Shown here: in pieces, positions 1 to 11,529 of the stretch | Layout of the letters: each line of letters begins with the position of its first letter | Position numbering within the stretch: position 1 is the stretch's first letter | NCBI RefSeq assembly: GCF_033568475.1 | Contig: NC_133122.1 | Span: 144,369,361 to 144,433,360 of the forward strand | Direction: 5' to 3' | Length of the DNA: 64,000 bases | Origin: Henckelia pumila | Taxonomy: Eukaryota; Streptophyta; Magnoliopsida; Lamiales; Gesneriaceae | Position numbers and translations under genes: made by a program | The notes under the pieces: model-generated | What the model was told of the DNA's origin: nothing | What the model saw: only the letters and a program-made list of their open reading frames with translations | Databases searched by the model: none

Positions 1-182
1 CTTTGCTTATGCTTCAGCTCAATTCAGTAGGTTGCCTTTTATTTTTTTTAATTTCATCAGCCACTATCTTATACAAGGTCAGTCCATAATGACATTTATC
101 ATGGAGGTCACGCTTCATTGTGATGCTAGTCAAGTCATCGATCTTCAGTGATTTGACAACTGATACAAAATATGTAGAAAAT

Positions 183-201
183 GGGGGGGGGGGGGGGGGG
201 G
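183..201. repeat. Poly-G tract (19 G)
   Basis: An uninterrupted run of 19 G lies in the intron after the last visible NUP1-like exon. On the sense (minus) strand it is poly-C. Length is prone to sequencing and assembly error. Confidence 0.9.
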
Positions 202-257
202 TTGGGTGTGAAGAAACATGGGAATTAAAAAGAAGCACTCTGAGAAAGATTACGTAC

Positions 258-3200
258 CTCATTTGAATTATTGACCACAGGACCAGAAGATGGCCCAAAA
301 CCTAAAGATGAAACCGCATTTGTACCAGGTACCATGCCAGAATCAGAAAAGATTGTACTAGGAGCCTTGGGATTCACATTGACTGCATCTTTAGTTGCCA
401 TATCCATGCCTTCATCATGAAACTTCCCAAAATAATTGGAACTGTTGGTACTTTTGTTAGTTTCCACATGGGAGTTGAGGTCAGATAAACCAACATTCTT
501 AAGAGAGGCAAGATCTCCAGAGTGCAGTGAGCTTATGTTGTCCTCATGAATGATATCACCGGCATCAGAAGGAAACTTTCTCCAGTCAGTTACCAATTTA
601 ATTTCAGCTTCTTTTTCTTTAAGTGTCGGCTTGTTTCTATCCAGGTGCTCCAGTATTTTTTTAATAGCTGGACTACGGAATGAATTTGCATTTTGAACAT
701 CCTTATTAGAGAAACCTGATGCATTGGCATCCGTTAAGGATTTTGAAATGCCACTTGTTTCACCAGGTTCCAGATTTTTTTTGGTAGGAGGCAAGAAACC
801 GCTAAAAAAATTGGAATTTAACTTCTCTGATGGAACATCTTTAGGTGAGCTCAGGATCATAGATTCTCTGGGACGGACATCTGAAGCGAATTTATTCCTG
901 ATGCGGCGAATAGGGCCCACAGGTCCATAGACATCAACACTGTCGACAGTCGACCTTACCTGAAAGTCAATTTTTAGATGCTGATACAGAGAACAACTCA
1001 AGCACGCTGGCTAAAACACACAGTAATTTGGTCATGGATTTAGCCAAGAATCCATCTAGGTGCGTTAATTTAACATTGGAGAACATACGTTCACTACTCA
1101 TAACCAAAGTGTGTTACTGAATAGTAGATGTAACCACTTACAAAAAACATAACAAAGACAACACAAGTAAAGAACCCCAATAACAAAAAGCTAATGTTGT
1201 ACCTGCCCGTAAATGGATGTCGGAGATTGTTGAAAGGGAGTTGCTGTGTCAACAAATCTGCTACTGGAGTTTAACTGCATCAACCAATAGCATTTAGACA
1301 ACAAAGACAATCAATATTTATGCAGCAACTTCCAACCATAACCTCATATACCTTAGCTGTGGACCTTGACGAGATTGTTCTAGCATAAGGAGTTCTAGGA
1401 AAATCACGAAGCCCATATCTGCTTCTCTGACTCTGTGGTGTCTGGTAACCATGGTGATCATTTAGTACAGCCCCAGGCCAACAAATGGATGGCTTATGTA
1501 AAGGTGATGGCACAGGTGGCTGTTGTGCAAACTTATTGCTTGGTTCAGCTTTTTCACCTTTGGACATGCAACTGTTAAGACCGTGGTCTTGTTCTAAAGT
1601 ACGGCCAGCCATATATGCACGAGCAATATCAATTGGCGAAGCACCGACCCCAAGTGGAACCTGCACAATTTTGTGAATTAGTTACTTCTATACATGAAAA
1701 TCATAACAGGATTTCAGATCTGGATTCTGAAGAGCTGCCCGATGCATATAGACGACGTCAAAATTACTTGAATTGAAACATATACTCATACATGAATATT
1801 TGATCTAAGCAAAACCACGATCACCATCTAACAAGCTCTGCATAGGTGACGTCACAAAATCAGTAGGGAGAATAGATAGAGGCGCACTCACGTCTGATTT
1901 TTCAGGGAAAGTGCCAAGTGTGTCTCTGTCAATAACACGCTGTATATCTCCTGCTGGCGTTCTTGGAATTTCATGAATCCACCCTTCCTGCTCACTATCT
2001 CCTCTAGCGTCCCTTCTTGATTGCTCCTCCAACTCAATGTATACCCTAGAATTTAATATTGCCACCAAATGGCTGATTTCGTCCCTGCATTCCAATTGCA
2101 TCAGATATATGTTTGATCCATAATACTTTCAAATGCACATGATTCCCAGGGGTGAACTTATGTTGAGGGCAAAAGTGGGATGTTGCCCCGCAGCTTCTTG
2201 GTCCGTTCTTACATGTAAAATCTAAATGCCATAATTCTTCAAATAGCCCAAATTTTAAAAGGCCCGGGATTACGGTTAAAATAATTTTAGCCTCATGTAC
2301 ATTTTCAAACCCAAGTTTTGGAATAATCAAGTGCTGTAAAAGTGTGCTACCTGTCTCATCATTGTACCACATGGGATTTTTTATGCATAGTCTCAAGCAT
2401 GGTTTATTTGATTTATTGAAGTCCACTTGGGTAGAAATAGGCAATGTGTTTTCTTTTTTTCCTCTTTTCACGTGATTAGAGTTCGGTAATTTTTTATTTT
2501 ACTTTTGGAGTTTTGCAATTATTTAGTGATCCCTATATATTGTTCTTACTGTGTGATTTAATTTATTGGTAAGTTTGATGTTTTAGATAATCGCATACTA
2601 CAACGTCGATATATTCATATATGTAGATTGAACAGGTTAAAAGTTTCTGGTCCTTCCCCTCAATTCCTAATCCCTGAAAACACATATACAAGTCTGTATT
2701 ATTGCATAAACTAACAACGCATTACATGAAAATCATGCGAAGTTGAGATGGGGATTTCTTAAGGCCAGATTTTCTAGTTTCCAAATTTCTGAATCCTCGC
2801 TGCGAACACTTGAACTCGAGAACATCTAGTGGGAGTAGAAGTTTTCGTTCCTAAGCCAGATGATCACAGCTAAGATATTTCTAATCTCAAGAACTCAAAG
2901 GCCAACTCTTGAAGAGTATTCATACCCCAATCTATCATAGGGATATCTAAGATTCCTTATTTACAATATCACCAATAAAATCTCCACTGTCCCTCATCTT
3001 TTCATTCACTCGGAAAAATCTTCATGCTTCAGAGCCATATTTTCAAACCCTCACTAGTCACTATGCATATTTTTGCCAGCCTAAACCCAAGGTCTTAACT
3101 CTAAATAAGATTTTTAATCTTAATAAAGAAGATGGGGAGAATGGGTATCCACAAATCTTTTATATGCAGCTGTACCACAACATTAACTGTATTTTCTAAG

Positions 3201-3409
3201 AATTCCTCAAACAAATTTAGAGTTCAATCGAAGATATGAGTTTTCTCACTATTTTCAACATCCCAATGAGAAACAGGGCAGTAGCAGACTTCTGAACTGC
3301 AAAAAAAAAAGATGTACCTAGAAAAAGTGTTTCCCTTGATCAACTCCTCGATTCTCAAAAACTGAGAATCATAACGAATTCCGCCCTTGTCTTCAGAAGA
3401 TCGAGACAT
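258..3409 (-). CDS. NUP1: NUP1/NUP136-like nucleoporin, partial (5 exons visible)
   Basis: Plant-specific nuclear basket nucleoporin; in Arabidopsis it acts at the inner face of the nuclear pore in mRNA export and nuclear shape (family knowledge). Visible exons, in gene order, are 3318-3409, 1892-2084, 1352-1660, 1203-1274 and 258-959. All junctions are GT-AG and phase-consistent, giving 456 codons. The first exon ends in EELIKGNTFSR and joins DEISHLVAILNSRV, the helix typical of this family. The third carries GASPIDIARAYM, and the last carries the GPIRRIR and RSPAIKKILEHLDR motifs. A donor at 257 shows the gene continues off the left edge, where the FG-rich part should lie. The start is uncertain: ATG 3409 follows an acceptor AG at 3416-3417, so an upstream exon (5' UTR or coding) must exist. 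No N-terminal exon was recognised upstream to about 3720. Intron 1 (2085-3317) is long and holds no recognised gene. Confidence 0.8.
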
Positions 3410-3419
3410 TATAGCCTGC

Positions 3420-4378
3420 ATAAAAGGTTTCGAGAAATCAAAATAAAAAATTTACGATAAAATCGAATCAAGTTTGTTTTGGGACAAAATACCTATAAAT
3501 AAACAAAGAGTCATTCTAATTTTTAAAAAAAATGACAAAAAAATACACCAAATGCCGATGTTAGAATCGCACCGTGATATTGTAGCGCAGAGAAATTATC
3601 TTCAACCAAAATCTAAGCTGGACTAGTGGGAGCAGAACCAGAGAAGTGGCCGCGCCGCCGTCTTCTTCTGTCGAGTGTCGACTGTCAATCAACGGCGTTT
3701 ATTTTCTTTTATTTCAATATATGCATTAATGATAAAATTACAATTCGCCCCTCCAACTATGAGTCTCTAATCATTTGGCTCCACTAGAAACTGGGTTGAT
3801 CACGAGAAGTTGGAAATTATTAAGATCCGTCAATGCTAATTTGGCCCGTCGAGTCCGTCCATCTGGTAAAGATTTAAAAAAAAACCAAACAAACAAACAG
3901 GTTAGATCATGCTTTTGGCGGTCCTTCTTCGGATGGTTCGAATCGTGTTGACTCGTTTGGGCCATTGGCAAAAGCAAGGAAGGTTGGGCCGCCAATTTTA
4001 TTTTTTCTACAATTTTTAAAATTACTTTTTAATTAATATTTTATGTATGATTAATAAGTTTTGAACGATTTATATTATAATTTAAATATTTTATATATAA
4101 TTATAAGTTTTAAATGATTTATTATAATATATGCTTAATTGATTAATTTTGAAATTTATGTTTTTTATAGTGATTTATTTATTATTAATGAGTTTATATA
4201 TATATATATGATTTTTTTAAATTTATTTTCACATTTTTTAAATTTTATAATTTTTTATTTTTTGGCAGGTTAGGTTGGGTTGGGTTGGGGTATTCTCAAC
4301 CCGTCATCAATTCGGGTCGCCCTGTCTCATCTGATAGCGTGGCGGGAAAGTTCGAATGGACAGCCCTAGAATCATTCT
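3420..4378. other. Upstream spacer of the NUP1-like gene
   Basis: The stretch near 3600-3700 is GC-richer and is the likely 5' UTR/promoter of the NUP1-like gene, including a small GACAGTCGACACTCGAC repeat on the minus strand. From 4000 to 4270 it is very AT-rich with no coding potential. A GGTTGGGTTGGG-type short repeat lies at about 4267-4290. The sequence ending in CAGCCCTA at about 4363-4370 resembles the end of a hAT-type MITE, but I could not find its left end. Confidence 0.4.
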
Positions 4379-4390
4379 AATCTAACCAGC

Positions 4391-4672
4391 GTTCTAAAAA
4401 CGGCGTCTAGGCGGGGCGATAGGCTGTTGTCCATCGCCTCGCTTTCTTGCTAGGCTATGCCTCTAAACTTTGCCCGTCTAATCTTCCGCCGCCTAGGTGG
4501 TTACTATTTATTATAAAAAATATTTAAAAATAAAAAACTAAAAAAAATATACGCGACGCAAGAAACAAACACAGGAGGAACGAAGGAGTGTAGAAAAAAA
4601 TTCAATCAAAAAATTAAATCTTATATTACGTATGAAGACTTGATATCTATTAATATATACGTTGTTGTTGTG

Positions 4673-4720
<48 letters not shown>

Positions 4721-4880
4721 GTGAAAATTTTATAAGAGTCTGGTACAAAAACTAAAAAACATAAGAGATAAAAATTATATTTTATAATAAAACTCGTGAA
4801 TATTTAAAGGTATTTATTATTTAGACTTTAAAAAATGTATAGACCCCTCTTAGGCGGCTAGGTGCTACGTTTTTTAGAAC
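4391..4880. mobile_element. 490-bp MITE-like element, TIR GTTCTAAAAAACG
   Basis: The left end GTTCTAAAAACG and the right end CGTTTTTTAGAAC are inverted copies. Behind them both arms carry TAGGCGG-type GC-rich motifs. The interior is AT-rich and non-coding and contains an ATT microsatellite. The near-identical 12-mers AATCTAACCAGC (4379-4390) and AATCTAACTAGC (4886-4897) flank the element, with five extra bases on the right, and may be a degraded target duplication. Superfamily not assigned. Confidence 0.6.
4673..4721. repeat. (ATT)n microsatellite
   Basis: About 16 ATT/TTA triplets inside the MITE-like element at 4391-4880. Confidence 0.9.
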
Positions 4881-4897
4881 AATTGAATCTAACTAGC

Positions 4898-5560
4898 AAT
4901 TTCTGTGCACGATGTGCATGTTTCAAAAATAATTTACAACAAAATTTATTGACCATATTAAAATTAAAATCTTTTTTTCCGCAAAGGACTAAAAGGTTGA
5001 GGTTGGGGAAAATATTTTTATTTAACATTGAAATAAAAATGGTATATTTATTTCGTGTGACATATATATATATATACATCTATACTTATTTATCTATATC
5101 TATTTATTAAGCGAGAGGTATACCTATTTATTAAGTGAGAGTGCCTTAAAGAAACCAACTTGGTCTCTTGGTATGACTTTAAAAATTTCAAATTATTTGA
5201 AAAAAATGGTGGGAAATAACTAATATAAATATTTAATTCATGATCTTTTAACTACTCTTCAGTGACTTATGACTAATATTTAACCCAAAAAATATTTATT
5301 TTTTGTTCCCATAAATTTATTAGATTTTTTTTCCAAAAGTAATTTTAATAAAAAAAATCAATTTTTTTTGTCACACACAACGAATGTGCAAATACGCCAG
5401 TATAAATAAAGCCAACGGACTACACTGGGCTGAACCCATGGATGTCAAAAAGGTCCATTAAATTATCATTCAAAAGCAATGAAAATGTGAACTTATGCCG
5501 GACATGTCCAATTTCTTCCATACATTAGGTATTCTATGAATTGGATTAAAATTTTCGTTC
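4898..5560. other. AT-rich spacer without gene
   Basis: No coding signal, RNA gene or clear repeat seen apart from a short TA run near 5060-5078. Several poly-T and poly-A tracts. Confidence 0.5.
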
Positions 5561-5569
5561 TCTTTACGG

Positions 5570-5760
5570 CGTGACAATCTAAAGCCGTAATTCATTGGTG
5601 TACGATGGATAATCCTTCGAAATAATTTAGTAGTCTACAAAACAAATTACACAAGCTTTGTGTAAAAGACTTGTGCGAGAATGCGGTGACCGAAAGAATC
5701 AAACTCATGATAATTAATCATATACCGACTACTCTACCAACTCGGACATTTTCGAGGCTA
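5570..5760 (-). mobile_element. tRNA-derived SINE-like segment
   Basis: Read on the minus strand, an A-box-like GAGTTGGTAGAGTAGTC (5744-5728) is followed about 23 bases later by a B-box-like AGTTTGATTCT (5705-5695). This is the spacing of a tRNA-type Pol III promoter. No cloverleaf can be closed, so it is not a functional tRNA. The 3' boundary and tail were not located; 5570 is a guess. Confidence 0.4.
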
Positions 5761-5792
5761 GAGTTTGTGTCTTTATTTTTTGGAATTATTAA

Positions 5793-6141
5793 GGCTCTCT
5801 TTGGATAAATAGTTATAAAAAGTTTTTGTAAAAGTGTTTTTGAAAAAAAAAATGAAATGTTTTAAAAGTTTTTTAAAAATAAATATGTGTTTAGACTATT
5901 ATTCTTCAAAAAATATTTTAACATTTTAAGAATAATGTTTAATTTTCTTCCTTCTTTTCTATTATAAAACACCACTAATTTGTTCTTAAAAAAAAGAGAA
6001 CACTTGTCTAAGCACATATTTTAAAACGGAGAACACTTTTTAAAAAAAATATTTTATGAAACTTTTGTCCAATCACATATTTTAAAATTTCTGCACCTAT
6101 AAAACACTAAAAGTGTTTTTAAATACATGTCTAAACGGAAC
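5793..6141. mobile_element. MITE-like element of the GTTTGG/GTTTAG type
   Basis: The left arm begins GGCTCTCTTTGGATAAATAG. The right arm, reverse-complemented, begins GTTCCGTTTAGACATG. Both continue into AAAAAGTTTTT / AAAACACTTTT tracts, so the ends are imperfect inverted repeats. Non-coding. No clear target duplication. Confidence 0.45.
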
Positions 6142-6606
6142 TAAAACTGAACTGTAATCTAGTGCCATTAACATATAACTCGAGGCAAATGCTGCATTAC
6201 ATACAATCAAGTGAATCTGCACAAAATAGCACAGCAAAATCCTACTAAAAAAAAAAAACCAGGATCAGGCAACCAAAAAAAAAACAGCCACAGCAGGCTG
6301 TCTCTGCCAAATCCCAAACTCACAAATTCCCAACCTAGCCAGTGTTGCTCCAAGCCGACCCCGACCAACATCGGAAACGCACACGGGAGTGCAAGAAGCA
6401 ACACGAAAAGCACACGAACCGACTCAATGACCGTGTTCGCGGAAAACCAAAGGCATTGAAAGAGTAAGCCTCTTGACTAAGAAGCTAAAAGGGTCTAAAC
6501 AGACTTGCCAAACACAAGGATGCCTGCAAAAAGGGTAGGGGAAAAAATGTATTGCCTTGGTCTCCATGGAAAACAACCGAGCGAGTCAAAAGTTCCAACA
6601 ATTGAC
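6142..6606 (-). promoter_or_regulatory. EBF1: 3' UTR of the EBF gene with poly-U tracts
   Basis: The sequence directly after the EBF stop codon is unusually GC-rich for a spacer and, in sense, holds U-runs of 12 (6258-6247), 10 (6284-6275) and 6 (6547-6542). In Arabidopsis the EBF1/EBF2 3' UTRs carry poly-U motifs through which the EIN2 C-terminal fragment represses translation during ethylene signalling (published family knowledge). Equivalence here is inferred from position and composition. The exact transcript end is unknown. A 68-codon ORF in this UTR is treated as chance. Confidence 0.5.
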
Positions 6607-8843
6607 TTATGAGAGGATATCACATCTCCACAAGTTCTCACTAAGAAACTCAATTTTGCTGCTTGTAATAGAACAGCAATGCTGAAGATTCAATCCCACC
6701 AGTCTCCTTCCCAGTTTCTCGAGGGCGGGGACGCTCCTATCCGACACATTCGAGCAACCGGACAAGGAAAGGATCTGCAGATTCGGTTGCAGCCCACGAG
6801 CCAAAGCCGCAACACCGGTATCAGTGATCGAACATCTCGAAACATCAAGATCATTAAGCAAGGGGCAACTTTCAACAAGTGCCACCAAACTTGCATCCGT
6901 TATTTTCTTACAACCATCAAGATTCACCAGTTCAAGCGTTCTGCCATGCAACCGAAACAGGGCTAACACGATCTCGTCGCTCAGATTCGAGCAGCCGCTC
7001 AGGTTAACCTTCGAAAGTCCGGTTTCACAGCTCTCCAACAGAGGAATCAGACAGGTATCCGTGATTCCATTAAGCCCACTTAGATCTAAGCTGTGTAGTT
7101 TTGGACACAGCTTTCCCACCAGAGCCAAGCTAGCACTTCCAAATCCTGGACAGCTCCGGACGGACAAGGAACGAAGAGATTGACACGGAGAAAACAAGGG
7201 AGAATCCATCCGAACATCCTTAATTCCCAAGCACTTAACCAAAGAAACAGACTTCAACGTCGAATTTGAGATCGAAATGGCATTTAAAAAGCCCATCTGT
7301 GTGACTCTGTCGCACTCCTCCAACTGCAGGCTCTCCAACAAGCTAGCCGCTTTCGAAAAAGCTACCATCCCAAGATCGGAGACAGAGCAACACTTCCGAA
7401 TGGACACATGTTTCAGGTTAGGACAGCCTTTTCCGAGTGCTTCGAGGCTCAAATCGGTTACTCCTCGACACGAAGTAACAGCCAAGGTCGATAGCATGTG
7501 CAGACCTCGTGCGTTTCCCATCACCCAAAACCCTTTCTGGCTCACATTTTGAAGCCCACCAAGAACAAGATTCGTTATCCGGTTCCCATACCGCCCTATC
7601 ACGGCTACAGAGTAATCCGTTACATCTAGACCTTGAAGTTTCACCTTACTCAAAACCTTAGAACCCGAAGATACAAGACTAGCAACACCCTGATCCCCAA
7701 CCAAAGGGCAATCTTTGATGGTCACAGACTGTAGCTTAGGACAATATCTCCCAATCGCTTGAAGGCCCTCGTCACCAATTCTTGGACATGATTCGATCAT
7801 CAACGAGCTCAAATTCGGACAGCTCTTGGCGATCGCGGCTAAACCCGTGTTTGATATCGAAGAACATTCACTTAAGTCCAACTTATCCAATGAATGACAG
7901 TTTCTTGAGATTTCAAACAGACCTTCATCACCAACAGAGTGAAGGTTCCACAATGAAAGAGCCCTGAGTGAAGGGCAACAATGAGCAATCGCAGATAGGC
8001 CATTGTTTGTAACTCCACGCACGGAGTTGCTTCCTCGGATCGAAAGTTTTCCGAGCCCGCCACGGGTAGATGTACCAACGGCGATCGCGGCGAGTCTTAA
8101 ATCTGTTGCTTTCTTGCCTTCCACACACCTCGTTAAGTATCCATCGCATTCCAGCACTCCTTCAGTACTTGAGATACATTCGACGCCCCTATTCGAAGAC
8201 TTATCCGTTGGAAAATTGGCCACAAACGGCGCACTGATGCGGACGCTGCTCAAGATCGTCAGCCAACGCTTGGAAACGCATGCGGAGGCGCTCCTCTCTC
8301 GGCCTCCCGGCAACCGTCGGAAGATCTCGAATAGGCATTCATCGGGAAGAGCATCGATGGATGGTTTCTTGGCCTTGGATATTGAATCCCCACCAACAAA
8401 GCAGGGGCCACAGATGCGAGACCGCTTCCTCGGCGGACAGTAGACATCGCCGTGAGTACCGAAAGAGAACACGAGCCCCTGATCACCTGATTCGAAACCG
8501 AAAAAGTCATCTAATTATTTGTCTTGTTGTAGATACATCTCATATATATAGAAAGAAATGAAAGCATGCCAGCTTACAAGAATTGTATCCAAGTTTTACG
8601 TCGATCGATTCAAAATCTGATTTGAGTAGCATAATCGCGTAAACGAGAAGAAAACCATGCATTCAAACTAAGAAAAAATTCATTACTGCCATGCGAAGGA
8701 TATTATATTCCAGACTTCCAAAAGTAAAACACCTTCAAAATCGATCAAACAAGATTGCTGTTACATGAATCTAAACTACAAACAGTTACGAGTGGAGATG
8801 TTAGGAAAATTAACTCACCCCTGGAATTGAAAATAGCAGGCAT
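6607..8843 (-). CDS. EBF1: EIN3-binding F-box protein (EBF1/EBF2 type)
   Basis: SCF ubiquitin-ligase substrate receptor that targets EIN3/EIL transcription factors for degradation in the nucleus and so restrains ethylene responses (family knowledge). There are two coding exons: 8819-8843 (25 nt, starting ATG CCT GCT) and 6607-8510, joined across a 308-bp intron with GTGAGT donor and TTAG acceptor. The product is 642 aa; Arabidopsis EBFs are about 625. The F-box is at about residues 60-105 (PDECLFEIFRRL). The rest is a train of cysteine-containing leucine-rich repeats with the CPxLxxLxLxxCxxITDxGL pattern up to the C-terminal CDILS. An ORF-only view would start at a GTG at 8472; the short first exon gives the proper ATG and an EBF-like N-terminus. 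No breaks seen. Whether it is the EBF1 or EBF2 orthologue cannot be told. Confidence 0.93.
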
Positions 8844-9095
8844 GGTCTAATTTTATCGCAAGAATCTCCCAAGAATGCGAAAAAGATTGAGCTTTCGATT
8901 AGAATCAACGCAGCCCAGATCAAGATTTTAGGAAAGACTTGCATTCCAAGAAAGAAGATCCGAGATCTTGTTGAAGACACAAACCCCGAAAAATCTGGGA
9001 TGAAAAAGAGAGCAAGAACAAAGAAAACGTGTAGTTTTTTTCTTTGCGTGCTTTCACTATACAATCACGCGCAGTATTTATATATCTCGAAGCCC
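8844..9095 (-). promoter_or_regulatory. EBF1: 5' UTR and core promoter of the EBF gene
   Basis: A TATA box (TATATAAATA on the minus strand, 9084-9075) lies about 230 bases upstream of the EBF ATG, so transcription should begin near 9045-9055. The leader between them is pyrimidine-rich and contains ATGs that precede the main start, one being ATGCAAGTC near 8945, so short upstream ORFs are possible. Start site inferred, not shown. Confidence 0.55.
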
Positions 9096-9478
9096 AATGT
9101 ATGATTGTGTGCATGCATTTATGCGAGATATATATATATATATATATAGATATGTTGAAAAGTATCAAGTCTTTGGGTGCATGATGAGGCCAAAAAACTC
9201 AATGCTCTGAATTCTTACATCGTTCAATGAATCTTACCGTTAAGTGGCTTACGTCACAGCTTTTTTAGTCTGCCACTTGAGGTCAACAGGATATATATAT
9301 ACATATATATACATATATGAATAAACATATTATAATTTTTTCAACATTATTCCGTATTTTGCTCATATATTCCGTATTTTGCTCATATATAATAATCACA
9401 TTGTTATTTATCCGATTAAGCCAAATAAATGCAACCTAGATATAATTCACAATGCAAAATTAAGATTTCTAAGATATG

Positions 9479-9574
<96 letters not shown>

Positions 9575-10510
9575 ATCTTGTTCCCTTGCACACCAGTGTT
9601 CAGAGATTTTGTGTGCACCCTGTGATGTTCTCACGAACATCGGATTTTTTTTTAGATATTCGCGCGAACATCCCGCGGTGCACACAAGTGTGCATTGATT
9701 AGCATAAAAACTACTGGTAGATTTTTATTTTTAACTTAAAAAGCTCAAATCAAAAATTTTCACCAATAAGCATTTTATAACAATTGCATAAACAAAAAAA
9801 ATATCAATCATATTTGATTAAAAAAAAATAACAATTTGATGTCATGTTCATTGCATTAATAATATAATTCCGTTCATAGGTAGAAAAAGAAAAAATGAAA
9901 AAAAAACTAATTCCGTTCATAAAAAACACGAGCTTTGCTCTTACATATTTTAAACTCTTTTTATTTATTTATTTTTTCTAAAAGCAAACACTGCTAAATA
10001 AAACTCTCTTTAACTCATTGTTTCTCAGAATTAAAATAAATTACCAGAATCATGATTCGTTCATATTCATGCATGAGATAAGACCAAATTTTAAATTATT
10101 TTAAAAATGTAATTTGAAAATGTATTTCTTCAATAGATTAGATTATCACGTTTATTTTTATGTTTGAAATTTTCTTAGAAATTTGCGGCTCCGGTACATG
10201 ACCATGGATACATGAACCATGAATCTATCTTTAAAAGCTATGGGGTCCCTTTGCTTTTAATTCTGATACAAAACATTTAATAAAATAATACTTTTTCCAA
10301 AAAGAATAAATGGTACAAAAATAGTTGGTCTCTCAGTGACCGACACGTTTTTTCTAAAAACATTTGCCCATGTGGTACGTAAAATCTAATATATTCAACT
10401 AATATGTATTAGACATAAATTTTTAAAAAAATATAAAATTGATCATGGTGTTCTAAAATACATAACAAAAATGTTCTCTTCCATTTAATTAATTTCCAAA
10501 TCTAAAAGAA
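9096..10510. other. Intergenic spacer with microsatellites
   Basis: AT-rich, non-coding. Contains TA runs at 9126-9148 and about 9484-9574 (the latter about 90 bp with TG/CA interruptions) and a tandem 21-mer-like duplication TATTCCGTATTTTGCTCATA near 9348-9389. No gene recognised. Confidence 0.6.
9484..9574. repeat. (TA)n microsatellite
   Basis: About 90 bp of TA dinucleotides interrupted by two TGTA/TACA steps. Confidence 0.9.

Positions 10511-10600
<90 letters not shown>
10511..10600. repeat. (ATT)n microsatellite
   Basis: About 29 uninterrupted ATT/TTA triplets ending in TATATA, located 48 bp before the outer solo LTR. Confidence 0.92.
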
Positions 10601-10603
<3 letters not shown>

Positions 10604-11529
10604 GTTTTTATCTTTGGCGCACCTTTGTGGCACCACTGAGAACGTGTCTGTAAGGTCAAAAAGTCTACTAGCTTAATCACGAAAATTTTAAATAATTTAT
10701 ATGATTTTAGAATTTTATTTAATAAATTTAAAGTTATGTTTAATTTATGCGATGTTATGCCTATACCTGATATTTAATGTTTTGCGAGTTAGTTTAATGT
10801 TTTCAGGTTTAGAATTAATACTGGACTGAAGGAACGAGTCTAGCCGTCGAACGAAGTTAAGAGAAAATATTTTATGTTATGTAAGTTTATTAATGCTTTA
10901 ATGAAATTTAAAAGTGGAGATGAGGAAAATTTTAAAAATTAGTGTTTGAGATTAACGGGCGACTTTCAAGCCTATTAATCACAAACTAATTAGGCGTCAA
11001 AATTTTCATTCTTTATTAATTCTCTATCTCTTGGACGCCGCATACTTCCTCTCCCTTCTTCCACGTTCAAAAATCCGCGTTCAAGCTATGGCAAGATTCT
11101 TCATCGTTCGAGGCTATATCTCTCCCAAATTGCAGGTTAAATCCAAACTTCAATGATCAGGTAAGTTTTTAATGTTTTGAAACCATCATTCAAAAATATA
11201 GGTATTTTCATTATGAAAACTCATGTGGATTGATGTGTATGTATTGTATTATGCATGGTTTATGAAAATTTTAAAGAGCATTATGTAGAGTTGTGAAACA
11301 TGATTCGTTCCTGATTTTTTTGTGAAAAGTTTAGTGAGATTTAGAGATTTAGACGTATAAAAATCAAAATTTTTTGTGTGAATGTGTTAGATGTGAAGTT
11401 TTGAATCAAACTTTTGAAGGTTAAATCGTTTTTGTATGGATCTTTTTCGAGTTTTAAAATACTTTTTGAATGTAATTATTAGGTTGTGAAACACAAACAA
11501 TATTGAATATGATTATAAAAAAACTTGTT

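Noticed and set aside
2046..2471. 141-codon minus-strand ORF as a separate gene
   Set aside because: It lies in intron 1 of the NUP1-like gene, overlaps exon 1892-2084 in another frame, and matches nothing I recognise.
5690..5760. Functional tRNA gene
   Set aside because: A/B-box motifs are present but acceptor and anticodon stems do not pair.
8470..8472. GTG as start of the EBF protein
   Set aside because: A 25-nt upstream coding exon with ATG (8843) and proper splice sites gives the normal family N-terminus.
9416..9685. ORF of Tyr-Ile repeats on the minus strand
   Set aside because: It is a translation of the TA microsatellite; the ATT run at 10511-10600 gives a similar poly-Ile artefact.
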